Origin: Gammaproteobacteria bacterium | GTDB lineage: Bacteria > Pseudomonadota > Gammaproteobacteria > Steroidobacterales > Rariloculaceae | Assembly (NCBI GenBank): GCA_022819855.1 | Contig: JAJEGN010000012.1 | Coordinates: forward strand, 384,746 to 448,745 | DNA length: 64,000 nt | Direction: 5' to 3' | Part shown: positions 1-9,092 of the stretch, in pieces | Numbering within the stretch: the first letter of the stretch is position 1 | Layout of the letters: every line of letters begins with the position of its first letter | Made by a program: the position numbers and the translations under genes | The notes under the pieces: generated by a model | The model's database searches: none | What the model was told of the DNA's origin: nothing | Seen by the model: the letters and a program-made list of their open reading frames with translations, nothing else

Positions 1-1
1 A

Positions 2-2659
2 CGCGATTGGCGCGTCGAAGACGCCGCGAACCCGTCTATCGGCGGAACCCAGGTATTCCCCACGGAGACCTGGTTCAGCGAGGCCCCGGGTTCATCGGGC
101 AACTTCCCGTCTCAGGCCGTCGTCAACGCGATCTTCGATCAGGCCGCACCGGGCGCCGTAAGGAACAGGGCTCGTTTCTATGTCAACCGGACGCCCGACG
201 GCACGGGCACGGTGTTTACGGGACTGAACCACGGCGCAAACGACGTGGCCGGCTCGTACCGGTACGAAGGTCCGCTCAACGTGGACAACTATGGCCAGTT
301 CCAGGGCCTGCCGTTTCGCGTGATGCAACCGGACGGCGGCATCAAGGAAAACACCTGGTACCAGCCCGCCTCCATCCCGCTCGAACGCCTGTCATCGTTC
401 GCCAGCGGCCATTTCGAGGTCTCCGACAACGTCAGGGTTACCGGGCAGGCCATGTTCACGCGTACCGATAACCGCACGCGTTGGGGAGCCACGTCCGATA
501 CGATCGGCGTCTGGGGCGCGGTCGTCCCGTTCGGAACCAACATTTACGAGCCGTCAGTCGCGAGTTTCGGCGCCGACGGTCTGCCGAACACGGGCGACGC
601 CGGCGAGGACATGACCACGTTGCCGGCCTTCCTGCCAGGGGGCACGCATCAGCTCAATTGCCCGGCCGTCGGCGGTTGCACGGAAACCCAAGCCTGGCCG
701 GTGCCGCCCGAAGTCGAGGCACTCATGATGTCCAGGCCTTTCCCGGAGAGGGACATCCGGGTGAACCGGACGCAAGACGATCTGCGATATCAGCTCGGCG
801 ATGCGCGCGGCAGCGACAACTACACGTCGTCGATGCAAATCTCGCTCGGCGTCGAAGGAGAATTGTCGAGCGGCGACTCCTGGGACGTCACACTCTCGAC
901 CGGCCGCACGGACGCACAGAACACGCTGACCGGCAACATCAGGCTGACAACATATCGGCAGCTCATGGCTACGCCCAATTACGGCGTCGGTTTCGTCGGC
1001 GATCCGAACCCGTTCAGTACCGGCTTCGCCGAAGGTATCCCGACATGCACCTCCGGCATGCCGATCGTGCGCAACTTCAATATGTCCGAAGACTGCATCG
1101 AGATGCTGCACGCTCCGCTGCAGAACCAGACCAATGTCGATCAACAGATCCTCGAGGCCAATCTCATCGGCGACCTCATCGACATGCCGGCCGGTCCTTT
1201 GGGGTATGCGGTCGGCCTCGCCCACCGCGAGAACAGTTACCGGTACATCCCCGACAACCTGATCAGGAACGGTTCAACGGCCGATGCCATCGCGGGCACT
1301 TTTCCGAACACGATCAGCGGCGGCAAGTTCGACGTCAGCGAGATCTATGGGGAACTCCTGATCCCGATCGTCGCGGATGGTCCGGCGGGGATTCAGAGTT
1401 TCACCGTCGAACTTGGCGGACGCGTCTCGGACTGGAGCATTCCGCAGGTTGAACAGGTCACGACATACAAGGCCCTGGTCGACTGGACGATCGCGCCGCG
1501 CTATCGACTGCGCGGCGGCTTCAATCGCGCGATGCGCGCGCCGAACCTCGGCGAGCTGTTCCTCGGACGCTCACAGGCTTTCAACGCGCAGCCGGTACTT
1601 TACGGCGACCAGTGCTCGCAGAACAGCCGGGTCGGTCCCTACAGCGGTAATCCTGCCGTATCCGGTGAAGCGCAGGCCGCCCGGACGGTGGAGATCTGCC
1701 GGGCGCTGATGGGCTCAACCGGCGCGTTCGAGTACTACGACAACCGCCCGATCACGGACCAGCTTACGAACACCGGGTTCTTTGTTTCGGCCGGAACCCA
1801 GAACTCTTTCGGTAACCCGAACGTGAGGGAGGAGCAGGCCGACACATTTACTCTCGGTGTCGTCATGGACTTTCTCGATGACTGGTCGCTCACGGTCGAC
1901 TATTACACGATCGAAATCGAGGACATGATCGCGCTCGAAAGCCCCGACACCGTGTTCGAGCGCTGCCTGAGCCTTGAACTCAACCCGGCAGGCGACCCCA
2001 CCACACCGGCTTGCATGCAAATCGTCAGGAACCAGTTCACCGGCAACAGGGCAAACATCGATCTGACCTTCACGAATCAGGGTAAGGCGACTGTCTCGGG
2101 CGTCGACTTCCAGCTCAACGGGACGAAGATGCTTGGGGATGGCGGGCTGAACGTCAATATCGTGGCCAACTACAACCTCGAGTCCACGACGCAGGACCGG
2201 CCGGGGCTGTCCGAGCTCGACTGGGCCGGGACGCGGGGTTGCGCATTGCAGATCCAGTGCCAGCAATACGATTATCGGATTTTCAGCTCGGTAAGCTACT
2301 TCAGGGGACCATGGAGCCTGACGCTCAGACATCAGTTCTGGCCCTCGCTGCTGGACGCCAGCTACGCCGAAGGCGTGACCGGTCCAGTTAACCCGCTCGG
2401 TACCATCGACGAGAGCTACCAGCTCTTCTACGTGGGCGGCAGTTACACCTTCGGTGAGAATTACACGCTTACGGTCGGCATCGAGAACCTGTTTGACGAG
2501 AACCCGCCCCGGGTGGGCGGCGACCCGAACAACTCCCGGTTCCCGATCCCGCCATCGCATATGGTCGTGGTTGGAAACGCGAACTTCGGCGCGGGCGGCA
2601 GCCCGGTCTACGAGCCGCTCGGGCGTCGCGCCTATGTCACGCTGTCGATGAATTTCTGA
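2..2659 (+). CDS. TonB-dependent receptor, C-terminal part (5' end outside window)
   Basis: The reading frame is open from base 2, so the signal peptide and part of the plug lie upstream of the window. The visible 885 codons match the beta-barrel of TonB-dependent outer-membrane receptors. There is a YRLRGGFNRAMRAPNLGEL strand region, the typical NPNVREEQADTFTLGV turn, and a late IENLFDENPP motif. The protein ends in SMNF, the terminal aromatic expected for barrel insertion. Several cysteines (for example CTSGMP, CSQNSR and CALQIQCQQ) suggest disulfides in large extracellular loops. The substrate is unknown. The gene sits directly upstream of two tryptophan-halogenase-type genes, a frequent pairing in proteobacteria, but a strong terminator separates them, so they may be transcribed independently. 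Confidence 0.93.
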   Translation, partial: RDWRVEDAANPSIGGTQVFPTETWFSEAPGSSGNFPSQAVVNAIFDQAAPGAVRNRARFYVNRTPDGTGTVFTGLNHGANDVAGSYRYEGPLNVDNYGQFQGLPFRVMQPDGGIKENTWYQPASIPLERLSSFASGHFEVSDNVRVTGQAMFTRTDNRTRWGATSDTIGVWGAVVPFGTNIYEPSVASFGADGLPNTGDAGEDMTTLPAFLPGGTHQLNCPAVGGCTETQAWPVPPEVEALMMSRPFPERDIRVNRTQDDLRYQLGDARGSDNYTSSMQISLGVEGELSSGDSWDVTLSTGRTDAQNTLTGNIRLTTYRQLMATPNYGVGFVGDPNPFSTGFAEGIPTCTSGMPIVRNFNMSEDCIEMLHAPLQNQTNVDQQILEANLIGDLIDMPAGPLGYAVGLAHRENSYRYIPDNLIRNGSTADAIAGTFPNTISGGKFDVSEIYGELLIPIVADGPAGIQSFTVELGGRVSDWSIPQVEQVTTYKALVDWTIAPRYRLRGGFNRAMRAPNLGELFLGRSQAFNAQPVLYGDQCSQNSRVGPYSGNPAVSGEAQAARTVEICRALMGSTGAFEYYDNRPITDQLTNTGFFVSAGTQNSFGNPNVREEQADTFTLGVVMDFLDDWSLTVDYYTIEIEDMIALESPDTVFERCLSLELNPAGDPTTPACMQIVRNQFTGNRANIDLTFTNQGKATVSGVDFQLNGTKMLGDGGLNVNIVANYNLESTTQDRPGLSELDWAGTRGCALQIQCQQYDYRIFSSVSYFRGPWSLTLRHQFWPSLLDASYAEGVTGPVNPLGTIDESYQLFYVGGSYTFGENYTLTVGIENLFDENPPRVGGDPNNSRFPIPPSHMVVVGNANFGAGGSPVYEPLGRRAYVTLSMNF

Positions 2660-2684
2660 GCCGGTACTCTGGTCGAGACCACAA

Positions 2685-2711
2685 CGGCGGGCGCATGCCC
2701 GCCGTTTTTTT
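2685..2711 (+). terminator. Rho-independent terminator after the TonB receptor
   Basis: A perfect 8-bp GC-rich stem (2685-2692 pairing with 2697-2704) encloses a GCAT tetraloop and is followed by seven T residues. It lies 25 bp after the receptor stop codon and 84 bp before the first halogenase gene. Confidence 0.9.
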
Positions 2712-2794
2712 CTGCACGCCCGACATGGCTATCATCGCCGGACTTCTTCGGCGCGTAAGTCTGCAGGACGAAACTCAACGCTCGTGACCGGAAC

Positions 2795-4426
2795 ATGAAG
2801 AGCAGAAGCGTACTGATCGTCGGCGGCGGATCGTCCGGGTGGATGACGGCGGCCTACCTCGAGGCCGCGTTGCGCGATGATCCACGAGGGAACGTTCAAA
2901 TCTCTCTGATCGAGTCGCCAGACGTTCCGCGAATCGGCGTCGGCGAAGCCACCGTCCCGAGCATCTCACACGTGCTCTCGGTGATCGGCGTCGGTCTTGC
3001 CGAGTTCATGCGTGCAGTCGACGGCACCTTCAAGCAGTCCATCAAGCACATCAACTGGCTGCACAGCGAGAATCACGCCTATCACCACCCGTTCTCGCGG
3101 GAGCCGCACCCGGCCGTGGACCGCACCGGCATCGACTGGCTCATGAGCGACCGCTCGATCCCCTACATGGAAACCGTATCGGCCCAACCGGGGCTCTGCC
3201 ATCTGGGCCTCGCGCCGGTGATGTTGACCCAGTGGGACTTCGGGCCGCCGCTCGCGTATGCGTTTCATCTGAACGCGCAGAAATTTGCCGACTACCTGCG
3301 CGATGTCGCGACCGGACGCGGCGTGATCCATGTGCTCGACGACGTGACTGACGTTGAACTCGGCGAAGACGGAAACATCGGTGCCGTCAGGACGAAGGGC
3401 GGCCTGCGCCTCACGGCAGATATCTTCATCGACTGCACGGGTTTCGCCGCGCTATTGATCGAGAAAGCCCTGCACGAACGCTGGACGGACTTCTCGCAAT
3501 GGCTCCTCTGCGACCGCGCGCTCGTCATGCGCATCCCGCACGAACGCCACTATCCGGGGCAGGTCAGGCCGTATACGACGGCCACGGCGATGTCCAACGG
3601 CTGGATCTGGGAAACGGTGCTGACCACCGGCCGGGCGATCGGTTACGTCCACTCCAGCGGCCATATCGACCTCGAGGACGCCGAACGCGAACTCAGGGCC
3701 TACGAGGGACCGCATGCCGAGGACCTTTCCACGCGCACCGTGCACTTCAGGGTCGGCATGCGCGAGCGCGCCTGGGTCGGCAACTGCCTGGCGATCGGTC
3801 TTTCCGGCGGATTCATCGAGCCGCTCGAGTCCACCGGTCTCTACCTCAGCTACCTCGCGGCGATCATCCTGGAACAGCAGTTTCCCTGGCAGGATGACGA
3901 CATGGACGCCATGGCCTACCGATTCAATCGAATCATGGCCGCGCGCTATCACGAGGTCCTGGACTTCATCAACCTTCACTACTGCCTGACGAAGCGGACC
4001 GACACCGATTTCTGGCGAGAGGTTCAACGACCCGAACGCATCGTGCCGCGCCTCAGGGCCAAGCTCGATTACTGGAAGATCAAGCCTCCATCGGGCGCCG
4101 ACTTCATGGACCAGTACTTTCCCGGCATGTCGGCCGACGGAGTGAACCCTGCCCCGCCGGCCGGCGATCGCCGCCCGCTCGTCGACACCGGCGGGCTGTG
4201 GAACCACCAGAGCTACGAGTGCATCCTCTACGGCATGGACTTCATGGCCGACGAATACCGCAACAGGTACGGGACGAACCGGCCCAGGCCGCGCGTCTCG
4301 CAATCCGTCCTCCAGCGCCTGCAGGCCGCACCGGCGAAGCTGCCGCATCATGACACCTGGCTACAGCAGGCACTCGGGATGCAACGCTACGCGACCCGCA
4401 ACGATGCCTGGTGCGCGGGCGGCTGA
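2795..4426 (+). CDS. Tryptophan halogenase family flavoprotein (variant WxWxIP motif)
   Basis: This 543-residue protein belongs to the flavin-dependent tryptophan halogenase family, cytoplasmic enzymes that use FADH2, O2 and halide to make hypohalous acid. The dinucleotide-binding GGGSSG is at residues 10-15 and GVGEATVP at about 48-55. Lys80 in TFKQSIKHINW corresponds to the catalytic lysine of PrnA. SGGFIEPLESTGL is also conserved. The diagnostic WxWxIP motif reads WIWETV at residues 270-275, so the IP is lost. This may mark a non-halogenating oxygenase or monooxygenase within the family. It is followed 20 bp later by a paralogue on the same strand and preceded by a TonB receptor. No flavin reductase partner is visible. 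The substrate is unknown and could be a peptide or an imported aromatic. Confidence 0.85.
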   Translation: MKSRSVLIVGGGSSGWMTAAYLEAALRDDPRGNVQISLIESPDVPRIGVGEATVPSISHVLSVIGVGLAEFMRAVDGTFKQSIKHINWLHSENHAYHHPFSREPHPAVDRTGIDWLMSDRSIPYMETVSAQPGLCHLGLAPVMLTQWDFGPPLAYAFHLNAQKFADYLRDVATGRGVIHVLDDVTDVELGEDGNIGAVRTKGGLRLTADIFIDCTGFAALLIEKALHERWTDFSQWLLCDRALVMRIPHERHYPGQVRPYTTATAMSNGWIWETVLTTGRAIGYVHSSGHIDLEDAERELRAYEGPHAEDLSTRTVHFRVGMRERAWVGNCLAIGLSGGFIEPLESTGLYLSYLAAIILEQQFPWQDDDMDAMAYRFNRIMAARYHEVLDFINLHYCLTKRTDTDFWREVQRPERIVPRLRAKLDYWKIKPPSGADFMDQYFPGMSADGVNPAPPAGDRRPLVDTGGLWNHQSYECILYGMDFMADEYRNRYGTNRPRPRVSQSVLQRLQAAPAKLPHHDTWLQQALGMQRYATRNDAWCAGG

Positions 4427-4446
4427 AGTCACAGGGCGATCAGGGA

Positions 4447-5994
4447 ATGACGCAGCGAGCCGACTCCGGCCCTGTCCGCAAGATCCTCGTCGTCGGCGGC
4501 GGCACGGCCGGCTGGTTCTCCGCGGCCTTCCTGTCGCGCCTGCTCGAACGTTCCGGCGGAGCCCGCTGCGAAATCACGCTGATCGAATCGAGCGACATCG
4601 CAACCGTGGGCGTCGGCGAGGCGACGATCCCGCCGGTGCTTCAGTTCCTGCAACGACTGGGCTACCCCGAACGGGAATTCATGCAGGCCTGCCAGGCGAC
4701 ATTCAAGCTCGGGATCAAGTACTCGGGCTGGACCAGCGACGGTCCCGGCAGCTACTTCTATCACCCGTTCTTCATCGGCGGTACGAGCCACCTGCTCGAC
4801 TTTTCCAATCTTTGGCTCTGGCAACACCTGAACGGGCAGAAGCTGGATCCGTACGCACGCGCCTGCCACGTTGCAACGTACTTCGCCGAAAACCATCGAG
4901 CTCCCAAGGCGGCGAACTCGAACGACTACCAGGCTCCGGTTCCGTACGCCTTCCACCTCGACGCGGGCCTGCTGGCCGATGACCTGAAGCGCCGTTTCAG
5001 GGGCAGGATTCGTCACATCGTCGACTCGGTTACCGAAGTCGTGACTGCCGAGGACGGGTCGATCAGTCACCTGGTAACGAAGGACCATGGATTGCTGCAT
5101 GCCGACCTCTTCATCGACTGTTCGGGCTTTCGTGCGCTGCTCATCGACAAGACGCTTGGAGAACCGTTCGTCCCCTATCAGGACTGCCTGCTCAACGACC
5201 GTGCCCTGGCAGCACAGGTCCCCTATCTGGAACCGATCCGGCGCACGCCGTACACGACCGCAACCGCCATGGACAACGGCTGGTGCTGGGACATCCCGCT
5301 GTTTCACCGCCGCGGCGTCGGCTATGTCTACAGCAGCGCCTTCGCGACGGATGAGGAGGCCGAGGACGAGTTCCGCCGCCACCTCGGCGCGCCGGCGGAC
5401 GGCGTCGAGATGCGCCGGATCAGGATGCGGGTCGGGCGCCACAGAAACCTGTGGGTCAGGAACTGCGTGGCGGTAGGGCTTGCCGGCGGCTTTATCGAGC
5501 CGCTCGAATCGACCGGGCTCGACCTCATTCAGAAGGGGCTCGCGACGCTGCTGCACTGCTTTCCCGACCGGTCGTTCGATCCCGGACTCGCGGCCGTCTA
5601 CAACGACACGATGACGCGGTACTACGATCAGATCCGGGACTTCATCGTCCTGCACTTCTGCGTGACCTCACGGCGGGACACTGCCTACTGGCTCGCCTGC
5701 GCCGAGGACCTGCACCACAGCGACCATCTCAAGGAACTGCTCAGCGTATGGCGGAAGGCGGCCGGCAAGATCTATCTGACCCGGGTAGGCAGCCTCGGCG
5801 AGTACTTCGGCCCGCTTTCGTACTACTGCATCCTGATCGGCATGGGTTTTCTACCGGAAAAGGCGCCCGCGCTCTACGGCGTCGCCGACTGGACGAATCT
5901 CGAGCGGGACCGGGCTACGGAGTTTTCGAAGGCGCAGCACATGCTCGGCCTGTTGCCGGACCACGACCGCTACCTCGCGGAGCTGTACGGATAG
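4447..5994 (+). CDS. Tryptophan halogenase family flavoprotein (canonical motifs)
   Basis: This is the second flavin-dependent halogenase paralogue, 515 residues from the ATG at 4447, which follows a CAGGGA ribosome-binding stretch. An earlier in-frame ATG at 4411 would overlap the previous gene and adds only unconserved sequence. The key motifs are the FAD-binding GGGTAG near residue 17, GVGEATIP near 55, the catalytic lysine at Lys87 in TFKLGIKYSGW, an intact WCWDIP (WxWxIP) at 279-284, and GGFIEPLESTGLDL. All hallmark residues are present, so this copy is the better candidate for real halogenase activity. It is probably co-transcribed with the preceding gene. Substrate and halide preference cannot be read from the sequence. 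Confidence 0.87.
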   Translation: MTQRADSGPVRKILVVGGGTAGWFSAAFLSRLLERSGGARCEITLIESSDIATVGVGEATIPPVLQFLQRLGYPEREFMQACQATFKLGIKYSGWTSDGPGSYFYHPFFIGGTSHLLDFSNLWLWQHLNGQKLDPYARACHVATYFAENHRAPKAANSNDYQAPVPYAFHLDAGLLADDLKRRFRGRIRHIVDSVTEVVTAEDGSISHLVTKDHGLLHADLFIDCSGFRALLIDKTLGEPFVPYQDCLLNDRALAAQVPYLEPIRRTPYTTATAMDNGWCWDIPLFHRRGVGYVYSSAFATDEEAEDEFRRHLGAPADGVEMRRIRMRVGRHRNLWVRNCVAVGLAGGFIEPLESTGLDLIQKGLATLLHCFPDRSFDPGLAAVYNDTMTRYYDQIRDFIVLHFCVTSRRDTAYWLACAEDLHHSDHLKELLSVWRKAAGKIYLTRVGSLGEYFGPLSYYCILIGMGFLPEKAPALYGVADWTNLERDRATEFSKAQHMLGLLPDHDRYLAELYG

Positions 5995-6084
5995 CGTCTC
6001 GCTTCAGCCGTCGAACGGGCCGGTTCCCGATCGACGGCCGTGGCCGTTACTGCGGCCCGCGCCGGGACGCGCGGTTCGGTCGCG

Positions 6085-7077
6085 TCAGTCCGCTTCAGCC
6101 GTCCCTTCTTCTGCCGCTGCGGCCTCCTCGGCGCGTGCCGCGCTCAGGATGTTCGCGAGCGCGAAATTGCCTTCGTGGCATTCGTACGGCAGCACGCTGT
6201 AGCCGGGCTGGTTGGTCAGCGGCAACGCGATCGTGAACGGCGCCGTGTAGAGCCCTGGATCGTTGACGGTGACCTCATAGTCGATCCGATGCTCGGCGAC
6301 GCGCGTGAACCGCTCCGTGAGCGTGATCGCCGGCGTCGTGGGCAGCCCGCCACCGTTGAGCCCTATGCCGGTCTCGCCGCGGAAATTTCTCGTCTCCACG
6401 ACAAGCGTGTCGCCGTCCCAGCGGCCGACCGGATCGCCCATGTAGCTGCGAATGGCGTCGTCCAGATGCGGGCGTCCGTCCAGGTGGATGATGCGCGCCT
6501 CGTGAACCATCTCGTGGTTGATCACGACGGCGTCCGGCGTCTGGAAGATCCTGAGGCCGTTGCCGTAGATGACCGGCAGCACCGAACCCACCACACCGCG
6601 GGTGATGCAGCGGTCGTAGAGCCTAAGATCGAGCCAGGACGCCGGTGGCGGAGCCTCGCCGCGCGCAGGTCTCGCCGCGCTGATGGCTTCGCCTTCGGGA
6701 GTCAGCGGAGGAAAGCGGCCGTTAGGAGGATCGACGATCATTGACGTCTGCCGGTAGCTGCGGATGCCGCGCTCGGATAGGAACGGCGTGCCGCCTTCGT
6801 CGAGCCGCGAGACCTCCGCATCGTTGCGTTCCTGGCGCTCGGCGAACTCCTCGTCCGTGAGGAAGAGCCGGTCGCCGAACTCCTCCGGACGCTGCAACGG
6901 CACACCGCGCATGTCGTCACTGGAGAAGACGCCCGTGAGGTCCGGATGCCCCCAGGGTGTGCGAGGCGCCGTCCAGTTCGGGTCGATGTCTTCGCCCTGG
7001 GCGAATGAGGTGTCCGGACCGTTGAAGAAGGCCAGTGCGAGCAGGCCTGCGGCGAGAATAGCGAATGCCCGATTCAT
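6085..7077 (-). CDS. Secreted protein of unknown function, two-cysteine GRWDGDTLVV family
   Basis: This 330-residue exported protein starts at the ATG at 7077, behind a GGGGGAAA ribosome-binding stretch. An upstream in-frame start at 7140 would place 21 residues before a clear Sec signal peptide (NRAFAILAAGLLALAFF). The mature part opens with WGHPDLTGVF. It then carries the family core VGRWDGDTLVVETRNF, LTERFT, a Y-x-VTVNDPGLY-APFT segment, and two cysteines (DRCITRG and YECHEGN) in the positions shared by all members in this window. No enzyme motif is recognised. Similar hypothetical proteins are common in Acidobacteria and Gammaproteobacteria, often in several copies. Function unknown. Confidence 0.8.
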   Translation of the reverse strand: MNRAFAILAAGLLALAFFNGPDTSFAQGEDIDPNWTAPRTPWGHPDLTGVFSSDDMRGVPLQRPEEFGDRLFLTDEEFAERQERNDAEVSRLDEGGTPFLSERGIRSYRQTSMIVDPPNGRFPPLTPEGEAISAARPARGEAPPPASWLDLRLYDRCITRGVVGSVLPVIYGNGLRIFQTPDAVVINHEMVHEARIIHLDGRPHLDDAIRSYMGDPVGRWDGDTLVVETRNFRGETGIGLNGGGLPTTPAITLTERFTRVAEHRIDYEVTVNDPGLYTAPFTIALPLTNQPGYSVLPYECHEGNFALANILSAARAEEAAAAEEGTAEAD

Positions 7078-7177
7078 CGTGTTTCCCCCGAGCGTTGGTT
7101 TGCGGACAGAGTATACGCGTTCAGTTATCATTGCGGACAATCAGACAATTTTAAGTGGTACAGGGGACTCAATTCCG

Positions 7178-8008
7178 ATGACATGCTTTTCGCCTGGACT
7201 TCGGGCGTCGATCGCCACTGTCGCGGCATCGATTGTCTGCCTGGCGTGCACGGACGCGCAGGATCAGCCTGAAGTCATCGACAGCCCGCCTGATGCGACC
7301 GCAGCCGGCCCGCCCGACCTTAACGGCGTGTGGCAGGCCATGGGCACGGCACACTGGAACCTGGAGGCCCATTCGGCCGAGGCGCTGTCCGCTTTCTGGC
7401 AGCTCGGCGCGGTCGCCGCGATTCCGGCCGGTCAGAGCTATGTCGTTGAAGGTGAAATCCCTTACCTGCCTGACGCACTTGCCCAGCGTGAAGCGAACCA
7501 GGCCGGCTGGCCCGCGAACGATCCCGAAGCCAAGTGCTACCAGCCAGGCATTCCCCGGGCAACGTACCTGCCCTACCCGTTTCGCATCGTGCAGGGTGTC
7601 GGCGACATCCTGTTCGCCTATGAGTTCGCGAGCGCGAACCGCGTGGTCCACATGGACGAGTACGTCGACTCGCCCATCGACAGCTACATGGGTTGGTCGA
7701 ACGGCCGGTGGGACGGCGAAACGCTTGTTATCGACGTCACCGATTTCAACGGGATGACCTGGTTCGACCGTGCGGGCAACCACCACAGCGACGCGCTCGA
7801 GGTGACGGAGCGATACACGCTGCGCGGCCCCAATCACATCGAGTACGAAGCGACGATCACGGACCCGAACACCTTTTCACAGCCCTGGACGATCTCGATG
7901 CCGCTTTACCGCAGAGTGGAGGACAACTCGCAGATACTCGAGTACAAGTGCGTTGAGTTCGCCGAGGAATTACTCTACGGGCACCTGAAGAGAGTCGAGG
8001 AAGAATGA
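7178..8008 (+). CDS. Lipoprotein of the two-cysteine GRWDGDTLVV family
   Basis: This 276-residue protein starts at the ATG at 7178, behind a GGGGA stretch. A much longer in-frame extension upstream is antisense to the neighbouring gene and was rejected. The N-terminus has a lipobox (IVCLACT), so it is probably a lipid-anchored periplasmic protein. It then follows the family pattern: PPDLNGVW, AKCYQPGIPRATYLPYPF, NGRWDGETLVIDVTDFNG, TWFDRAGNHHSDALEVTERY, a YEATITDPNTFSQPWTI stretch, and a terminal YKCVEF. It is 21 bp upstream of a DUF6152 gene and divergent from another family member. Function unknown. The conserved cysteine pair suggests a disulfide in the periplasm. Confidence 0.82.
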   Translation: MTCFSPGLRASIATVAASIVCLACTDAQDQPEVIDSPPDATAAGPPDLNGVWQAMGTAHWNLEAHSAEALSAFWQLGAVAAIPAGQSYVVEGEIPYLPDALAQREANQAGWPANDPEAKCYQPGIPRATYLPYPFRIVQGVGDILFAYEFASANRVVHMDEYVDSPIDSYMGWSNGRWDGETLVIDVTDFNGMTWFDRAGNHHSDALEVTERYTLRGPNHIEYEATITDPNTFSQPWTISMPLYRRVEDNSQILEYKCVEFAEELLYGHLKRVEEE

Positions 8009-8029
8009 GTTCGATTTAGGAGGCTGACC

Positions 8030-8446
8030 ATGCGAGCCAGACTGTTGAGTTGCATTGCAGGCGTGGCCTGCGCCGTCGCGGGCGTCGTCGCTGCGAACGC
8101 CCACCACGCGTTTTCCGCCGAGTTCGACAACACCAAGCCGATCCGTCTCGAGGGCACGGTGACCAAGTGGGAGTGGATCAACCCGCACGCCTGGGTCAAC
8201 CTGGATGTCGTCAACGAGGCCGGAGAGACCGAGCATTGGCGCATCGAAGGCGGAGCGCCCAACGCCCTGATCCGCCGCGGCTGGACCAAGGACTCGCTGC
8301 CGCCCGGCACGGAGATCATCGTCGAAGGCTTCCTCGCCCGCGACGGCTCAATGCGTGCGAGCGGGCGCGACATCACGTTCACGGACGGCACGTCGCTGTT
8401 CCTCGGATCCACCGGCATCGGGGCGCCACCGGGCCCCGAAGAGTAG
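8030..8446 (+). CDS. DUF6152 family secreted protein
   Basis: This 138-residue protein has a perfect AGGAGG ribosome-binding site at 8018-8023. A short signal peptide is followed by the family signature NAHHAFSAEFDNTKPIRLEG and VTKWEWINPHAWVNLDV, then GAPNALIRRGWTKDSLPPG and a terminal GRDITFTDGTSLFLGS. The mature protein starts with the two histidines left after signal cleavage. It lies 21 bp downstream of the lipoprotein gene at 7178 and is presumably co-transcribed with it. The same order, family gene then DUF6152 gene, recurs at 14302/13901. No activity is known for DUF6152. The context suggests a periplasmic partner of the two-cysteine family. Confidence 0.85.
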   Translation: MRARLLSCIAGVACAVAGVVAANAHHAFSAEFDNTKPIRLEGTVTKWEWINPHAWVNLDVVNEAGETEHWRIEGGAPNALIRRGWTKDSLPPGTEIIVEGFLARDGSMRASGRDITFTDGTSLFLGSTGIGAPPGPEE

Positions 8447-8459
8447 CCGCCACAGCCGT

Positions 8460-8488
8460 TTGACACTCTCCACCGCGCCCGATACATT
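8460..8488 (+). promoter_or_regulatory. Sigma-70-type promoter of tRNA-Leu
   Basis: A consensus TTGACA at 8460-8465 and a TACATT -10 hexamer at 8483-8488 are separated by exactly 17 bp, placing the transcript start just before the tRNA at 8509. The -10 lies in the loop region of a perfect inverted repeat (8475-8482 pairing with 8488-8495). Confidence 0.65.
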
Positions 8489-8508
8489 CGGGCGCCTCCC
8501 GGCCCCTT

Positions 8509-8595
8509 GCCCAGGTGGCGGAATTGGTAGACGCGCATGGTTCAGGTCCATGTCTACGCAAGTAGGTGGAGGTTCGAGTCCTCTCCTGGGCACCA
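8509..8595 (+). tRNA. tRNA-Leu (anticodon CAG), with encoded CCA
   Basis: The 87-nt sequence folds as a class II tRNA. Acceptor stem GCCCAGG (8509-8515) pairs with CCTGGGC (8585-8591), followed by discriminator A and an encoded CCA. The D-arm contains the usual AATTGGTAGAC. The anticodon stem CATGG/CCATG encloses TTCAGGT, giving anticodon CAG at 8543-8545, which reads CUG leucine codons. The long variable arm (CTAC-GCAA-GTAG) is typical of leucine tRNAs. The T-loop TTCGAGT is normal. Confidence 0.96.
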
Positions 8596-8647
8596 ACGCT
8601 CCTTCCAAGACAAACCGCGCTACGGCCCGGGATACAGTAGCAACGCA

Positions 8648-8929
8648 ATGCCAATCAAGGATCATAAGGCCAGCGAATTCCTGCAAACGCCGGAAGATAT
8701 CGCGGCCTACCTGAACGCCACCATTGAGGAGATGGACGACCCGAGACTGCTCATGAAGGCGTTTCGCAATATTGCCGAAGCCCAGGGCGGCGTGTCCGAG
8801 CTCTCGCGGCACGCGAAAGTAGATCGGGTGGCGCTGTCGCGAGCGTTGTCCGGCCGGAGGCATCCGCGCCTCGACACGCTCGCAAAAGTGGCGGATGCCT
8901 GTGGCGTAAAGCTTCGGTTCTCCGCGTAA
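8648..8929 (+). CDS. Orphan addiction-module antidote-type HTH protein
   Basis: This 93-residue protein has the layout of type II antidote proteins (COG3636/HigA-2-like) that partner RelE/HigB-like toxins. The N-terminal segment is DHKASEFLQTPEDIAAYLNA. A helix-turn-helix follows (GGVSELSRHAKVDRVALSRA and LSGRRHPRLDTLAKVADACG), and the protein ends in the typical GVKLRFSA. The longer open frame begins inside tRNA-Leu, so the ATG at 8648 was chosen. Its toxin gene normally sits immediately next to it, but only 52 bp separate it from the tRNA and no toxin-like frame lies downstream. It is therefore an orphan, either a relic or a regulator acting in trans. Confidence 0.8.
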   Translation: MPIKDHKASEFLQTPEDIAAYLNATIEEMDDPRLLMKAFRNIAEAQGGVSELSRHAKVDRVALSRALSGRRHPRLDTLAKVADACGVKLRFSA

Positions 8930-9092
8930 GCAAGTTTAGCGGAGATACGGACGGCCGGTCGGCGGGATCAATCGGACTAGGGTCCCCGGGTGCCGCAAAT
9001 CTGGCGATCCTGCGCAAAAAATGTCATGCGCCAGCGGACGCTCCGATCCGTACAATCCGGCATCCGAAGATGTGCAGAAGGCACGTCGACCG

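Noticed and set aside
6764..7177. 138-codon N-terminal extension of the lipoprotein gene at 7178
   Set aside because: It is antisense to the coding region at 6085-7077, and the lipobox signal peptide starts only at 7178.
8537..8647. N-terminal extension of the antitoxin frame into tRNA-Leu
   Set aside because: The extension overlaps the tRNA and is not conserved in the protein family; the ATG at 8648 starts the known domain.
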